64,000 nucleotides of DNA from Corynebacterium sp. p3-SID1241 (GTDB taxonomy: Bacteria > Actinomycetota > Actinomycetes > Mycobacteriales > Mycobacteriaceae), in contig JALXWS010000004.1 of the NCBI GenBank assembly GCA_025144025.1, forward strand, positions 1 through 64,000, in the 5' to 3' direction. Each line of letters opens with the position of its first letter. The stretch's first letter is position 1. The position numbers and the translations under genes were made by a program. Shown one piece after another: positions 61,174 to 64,000 of the stretch. Below the pieces are notes generated by a model. It ran no database searches. It was not told the DNA's origin and saw nothing but the letters and a program-made list of their open reading frames with translations.

Positions 61174-62535
61174 CTAGGCCTGCGGGCCGGCGTGCTTGAC
61201 CATCTCGTCCCACTCAACGATCTTGATGCGCTCGCGGCCGTGCGGTTCACCGGCGGCGCGTTCGGCGGCATCCAGGCGGTGCCAGCCTTCCCAGGTGGTC
61301 ACGGCGATATCGCGGGAGGCCAAGAAGTCTAGGATGTCCTGCGGATCGCGCTTGGTGGCAGGCTCCAAGTCGCCTGCCTTGTAATCGGCGATGAGCATGG
61401 TGGTGGTGTCCTTGGCATCGGACTTGGTATTGCCAATCAGGCCCACTGGGCCGCGCTTAATCCAGCCGGTGGTGTAGAGGCCAGGCAGCTTTTCGCCGTC
61501 GACATTGGCCAACACGTGGCCGCCGTCGTTTGGCATGGTGGCCTTGGTCTCGTCGAAAGGCACGCCGTCGACGGACTGCGGGTGGTAGCCTACCGCGCGG
61601 TAGACGGCCTGGACCGGCCACTCGGTGTACTTGCCGGTACCGGTTACGGTGCCATCACCATTGAGCTCAGTGCGCTCGGTCTTGAGGGCGGTAACGTGCC
61701 CGTCCTCACCCAGCACCTCTACCGGGGACTCAAAGAAGTGGATGTAGAGCTTGTGCGGGGCATCGCCCGGCTCGCGCATGGCGTAGGACTCCAGGGTCTG
61801 GCACACCAGATCGGTGGACTTGGCGGCGCGGCGGGCCTCCACAGATGCCTCGTCGTACTCGATGTCCTCAGGATTGACGATGACCTCGATGGTCGGGGAC
61901 TCGTCCAGCTCCTTGAGCTCCTTCGGCGTGTATTTGGCCTGTGCTGGGCCGCGACGGCCAAATACGTGGACCTCCTTGGCCCGGTTCTTCTTTAGCGCTG
62001 CGTAGACGTTGTCCGGGATCTCAGTAACCAGCAGCTCATCTGCGGTCTTGGCCAAGATGCGGGAGACGTCGAGGGAGACATTGCCCACGCCGACGACGGC
62101 AACGGATTCTGCCGAGAGATCCCAATCGCGCTCGAAGTTGGGGTTGCCATCATAAAAGCCCACAAACTCGCCTGCGCCATGGTTGCCCTTAAGATCCTCG
62201 CCTGGGATGCCCATGTGCTTATCGGCGGTAGCACCGGTGGCGAAGATGATGGCGTCATAATACTCGCGCATCTCCTCGACGGTGATGTCCTTGCCCACCT
62301 CGATATTGCCTAGGAAGCGGATATCTTCCTTTTCCATAACGTTGTGCAGGGACTGCACAATGCCCTTAATGCGCGGGTGATCCGGTGCCACGCCGTAGCG
62401 GATCAATCCGAACGGCGTCGGCATCTTTTCAAAAAGATCGATCTGCACATCGAGGTCGGATTTCACTAGAAGATCAGAGGCGTAGATGCCGGCCGGGCCG
62501 GAGCCGACCACGGCGACGCGCACAGGGGTAGTCAT
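61174..62535 (-). CDS. fprA: Ferredoxin/adrenodoxin-type NADP reductase FprA
   Basis: A 453-residue FAD enzyme that passes electrons between NADPH and ferredoxin. The FAD motif is VGSGPAGIYASDLL and the NADP motif VVGVGNVSLDVSRIL. PTPFGLIRYGVAPDHP and the C-terminal TGWIKRGPVGLIGNTKSDA are typical of the glutathione-reductase-like FprA family. ATG 62535 follows GAAAGGA. It is divergent from pta, as in C. glutamicum. It is the intact paralogue against which the 15.5-kb pseudogene can be read. Confidence 0.93.
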   Translation of the reverse strand: MTTPVRVAVVGSGPAGIYASDLLVKSDLDVQIDLFEKMPTPFGLIRYGVAPDHPRIKGIVQSLHNVMEKEDIRFLGNIEVGKDITVEEMREYYDAIIFATGATADKHMGIPGEDLKGNHGAGEFVGFYDGNPNFERDWDLSAESVAVVGVGNVSLDVSRILAKTADELLVTEIPDNVYAALKKNRAKEVHVFGRRGPAQAKYTPKELKELDESPTIEVIVNPEDIEYDEASVEARRAAKSTDLVCQTLESYAMREPGDAPHKLYIHFFESPVEVLGEDGHVTALKTERTELNGDGTVTGTGKYTEWPVQAVYRAVGYHPQSVDGVPFDETKATMPNDGGHVLANVDGEKLPGLYTTGWIKRGPVGLIGNTKSDAKDTTTMLIADYKAGDLEPATKRDPQDILDFLASRDIAVTTWEGWHRLDAAERAAGEPHGRERIKIVEWDEMVKHAGPQA

Positions 62536-62763
62536 GTGTTGCAGGTGTCCTTTCTTTCGTTTTGCTGCATATTCTACGCGGTCACTATGCGATAAAAACC
62601 ACAGCATTACTAACCCCAGTCTAGGGAGGTCACGATAGGGCATAGGAGGGGGTAAATCGCGTACAGTGGAATAGTCACCGCGTGTTAATAACTGTGACGT
62701 ATGACATGAAGTTATGACGCGCGTTAATTGTGTTCAAGTGACCGTGAATGAAAGGTAATTTGC

Positions 62764-64000
62764 ATGTCTGCATCCCATTCCGCAGTTATTAGCGCTATTG
62801 GCCGGGGCTTCGATGGCCTCGACGTGCCGGCCCTGGCACAAGAACTGGGCGCGGAGTTCATCCGCCTCGAAGACTTCGATGCCACCGTCGCCGCCGTACT
62901 TGCTGAGGCTCCCGCCGCTGAGAATATCGTGGCGCAGGGCACCGGCGATATCGCCTTCGATGCCGAAGTAGCTGCCGCCCTTGGCCTGCCGCTGGCCATC
63001 ATTTCCGGCGTCCCGCAGCGCACCGGCGAGCTGGCACAGCACAATGCGGAATCCTTGGGTGCCACCGTTGCTGGCATCTTCACCGACCTGGAAGCGGTTC
63101 CGGGCGCACTTGCTGCGCTTGGCGACGTCTCCCCGGTCATGTCCGCAGACCTCTTCCAGAAGCAGCTTATTGACCAGGCCCGCGCCGCCGGTTCGCACAT
63201 CGTTCTGCCAGAGGGCGACGATGACCGCATCCTCGAGGCCGCCCACGTGCTGCTGCGCGATAAGGTTGCCAAGCTGACCATCCTGGGCAACGAGGCCGAT
63301 ATCAAGGCCCGCGCCGCAGAGCTCAAGCTCGACCTATCTGGCGCCGATATCATCAATCACCTCGAGTCCCCACTGGCAGAGGAATTCGCCGCTGACTTTG
63401 CTGAGCTGCGCAAGAAGAAGGGCGTTACCCTCGAGCAGGCTCGCGAGACGATGCAGGACATCTCCTACTTCGCCACCATGATGGTGCACAAGGGCTTAGC
63501 CGATGGCATGGTCTCCGGCGCTGCTCACACCACCGCGCACACCATTAAGCCTTCCTTCCAGATCATCAAGACCAAGCCGAATGCCTCCGTGGTCTCTTCC
63601 ATCTTCCTGATGGTCATGCGCGGCCGCCTGTGGGCCTTCGGTGACTGCGCCGTCAACCCGAACCCCACCGCCGAGCAGCTGGGCGAGATTGCCATCGTCT
63701 CCGCACAGACCGCCTCCCAGTTCGGCATCGACCCGCGCGTGGCCATGCTGTCCTACTCCTCCGGCACCTCCGGCTCCGGTCCGGACGTCGACCGTGCGGT
63801 GGCCGCCGTCGAAGCAGCCAAGAAGCTGGATTCCTCCGTCAAGGTGGATGGCCCGCTGCAGTTCGACGCCGCCTGCGACCCAGGAGTTGCGGCTAAGAAG
63901 ATGCCGAATTCTGAGGTTGCCGGTCAGGCAAATGTTTTCGTCTTCCCGGATCTTGAGGCCGGCAATATTGGCTACAAGACCGCACAGCGCACCGGCGGTG
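62764..64000 (+). CDS. pta: Phosphate acetyltransferase, 3' end beyond the window
   Basis: Interconverts acetyl-CoA and acetyl phosphate; with AckA it handles acetate activation and overflow. About 412 residues are visible. A DRTGG-like N-terminal part (SGVPQRTGELAQHN) is followed by the catalytic Pta domain with LPEGDDDRILEAAHVLL, MVSGAAHTTAHTIKPSFQII and FGDCAVNPNPTAEQLGEIA. ATG 62764 follows GAAAGG. The frame is open at 64000; ackA is expected downstream by synteny. Confidence 0.95.
   Translation, partial: MSASHSAVISAIGRGFDGLDVPALAQELGAEFIRLEDFDATVAAVLAEAPAAENIVAQGTGDIAFDAEVAAALGLPLAIISGVPQRTGELAQHNAESLGATVAGIFTDLEAVPGALAALGDVSPVMSADLFQKQLIDQARAAGSHIVLPEGDDDRILEAAHVLLRDKVAKLTILGNEADIKARAAELKLDLSGADIINHLESPLAEEFAADFAELRKKKGVTLEQARETMQDISYFATMMVHKGLADGMVSGAAHTTAHTIKPSFQIIKTKPNASVVSSIFLMVMRGRLWAFGDCAVNPNPTAEQLGEIAIVSAQTASQFGIDPRVAMLSYSSGTSGSGPDVDRAVAAVEAAKKLDSSVKVDGPLQFDAACDPGVAAKKMPNSEVAGQANVFVFPDLEAGNIGYKTAQRTGG

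Noticed and set aside
62695..62715. GlxR (cAMP-receptor) site upstream of pta
   Set aside because: TGTGACGTATGACATG matches only the left half of TGTGANNTANNTCACA; too weak to list.
1..64000. CRISPR arrays, insertion sequences, prophage or attachment sites
   Set aside because: No regularly spaced repeats, transposase or integrase frames, or direct-repeat-flanked islands were seen. The HNH gene at 54.6 kb shows no flanking repeats.

Overview
The window reads as a chromosomal segment of a Corynebacterium, G+C roughly 58-60% by eye. The gene order dnaK-grpE-dnaJ-hspR, ald, clpB, pyrE, a SpoU methyltransferase, a GH76-like protein, fda, purA, fprA and pta follows what is known for Corynebacterium glutamicum and, around clpB-pyrE, Mycobacterium. 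SigH-type promoters, HspR (HAIR) operators and an McbR-like box agree with this. I cannot name the species. Nothing looks like a prophage, insertion sequence or CRISPR array.

Layout. 1-2.4 kb: the end of an unknown gene, tRNA-Gly(CCC), dcd and ugd. 2.4-9.8 kb, minus strand: a YibE/F membrane protein, alaT, a DUF1707 protein, a cation/proton antiporter, and a large membrane iron-sulfur reductase with a repetitive Pro-Ala tail. 10-11.7 kb: a tightly coupled three-gene envelope operon (DUF6230/DUF6114-like). 11.7-15.4 kb: a heterodimeric ABC exporter. 15.4-19 kb: a sulfate-assimilation locus (cysHDN) that looks eroded. Its fpr2-like neighbour is a pseudogene, cysI is absent, and CysH has lost most [4Fe-4S] ligands, yet an McbR-like box remains. 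19-25.5 kb: envelope proteins of unknown role, a nucleosidase and an AI-2E-type transporter. 25.5-29.6 kb: putA with an unusually long upstream region.

29.6-32.1 kb holds the most interesting locus. An intramembrane-type histidine kinase and a LuxR-type response regulator are separated by a previously hidden 50-residue peptide gene. That gene has a good ribosome binding site, a hydrophobic N-terminus and a two-cysteine C-terminus, and it overlaps the regulator start. A second small gene (58 residues, acidic, amphipathic) lies just upstream of the kinase.

32.3-36.9 kb is the heat-shock operon, with a SigH promoter and two HAIR sites. 37-43.7 kb: ald with RamB-like sites, a DUF1023 hydrolase with a WXG100-sized partner, a nitrilase-family amidase, a type II-like flavohemoglobin and a glutamate symporter. 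43.8-50.6 kb: an unusual single-chain tandem TetR-like regulator preceded by palindromes and a tiny Cys-rich ORF, then clpB, a rhodanese lacking its catalytic Cys, and a membrane-anchored low-complexity protein. 50.7-64 kb: pyrE, a SpoU methyltransferase, a GH76-like protein, fda, an HNH endonuclease, a FUSC-type membrane protein, a conserved unknown, purA, purT, a GNAT, fprA, and pta cut by the window end.

The main functional threads are protein quality control under SigH/HspR, sulfur assimilation under McbR, acetate/acetaldehyde metabolism (ald, pta), purine and pyrimidine synthesis (purA, purT, pyrE, dcd), and envelope functions.
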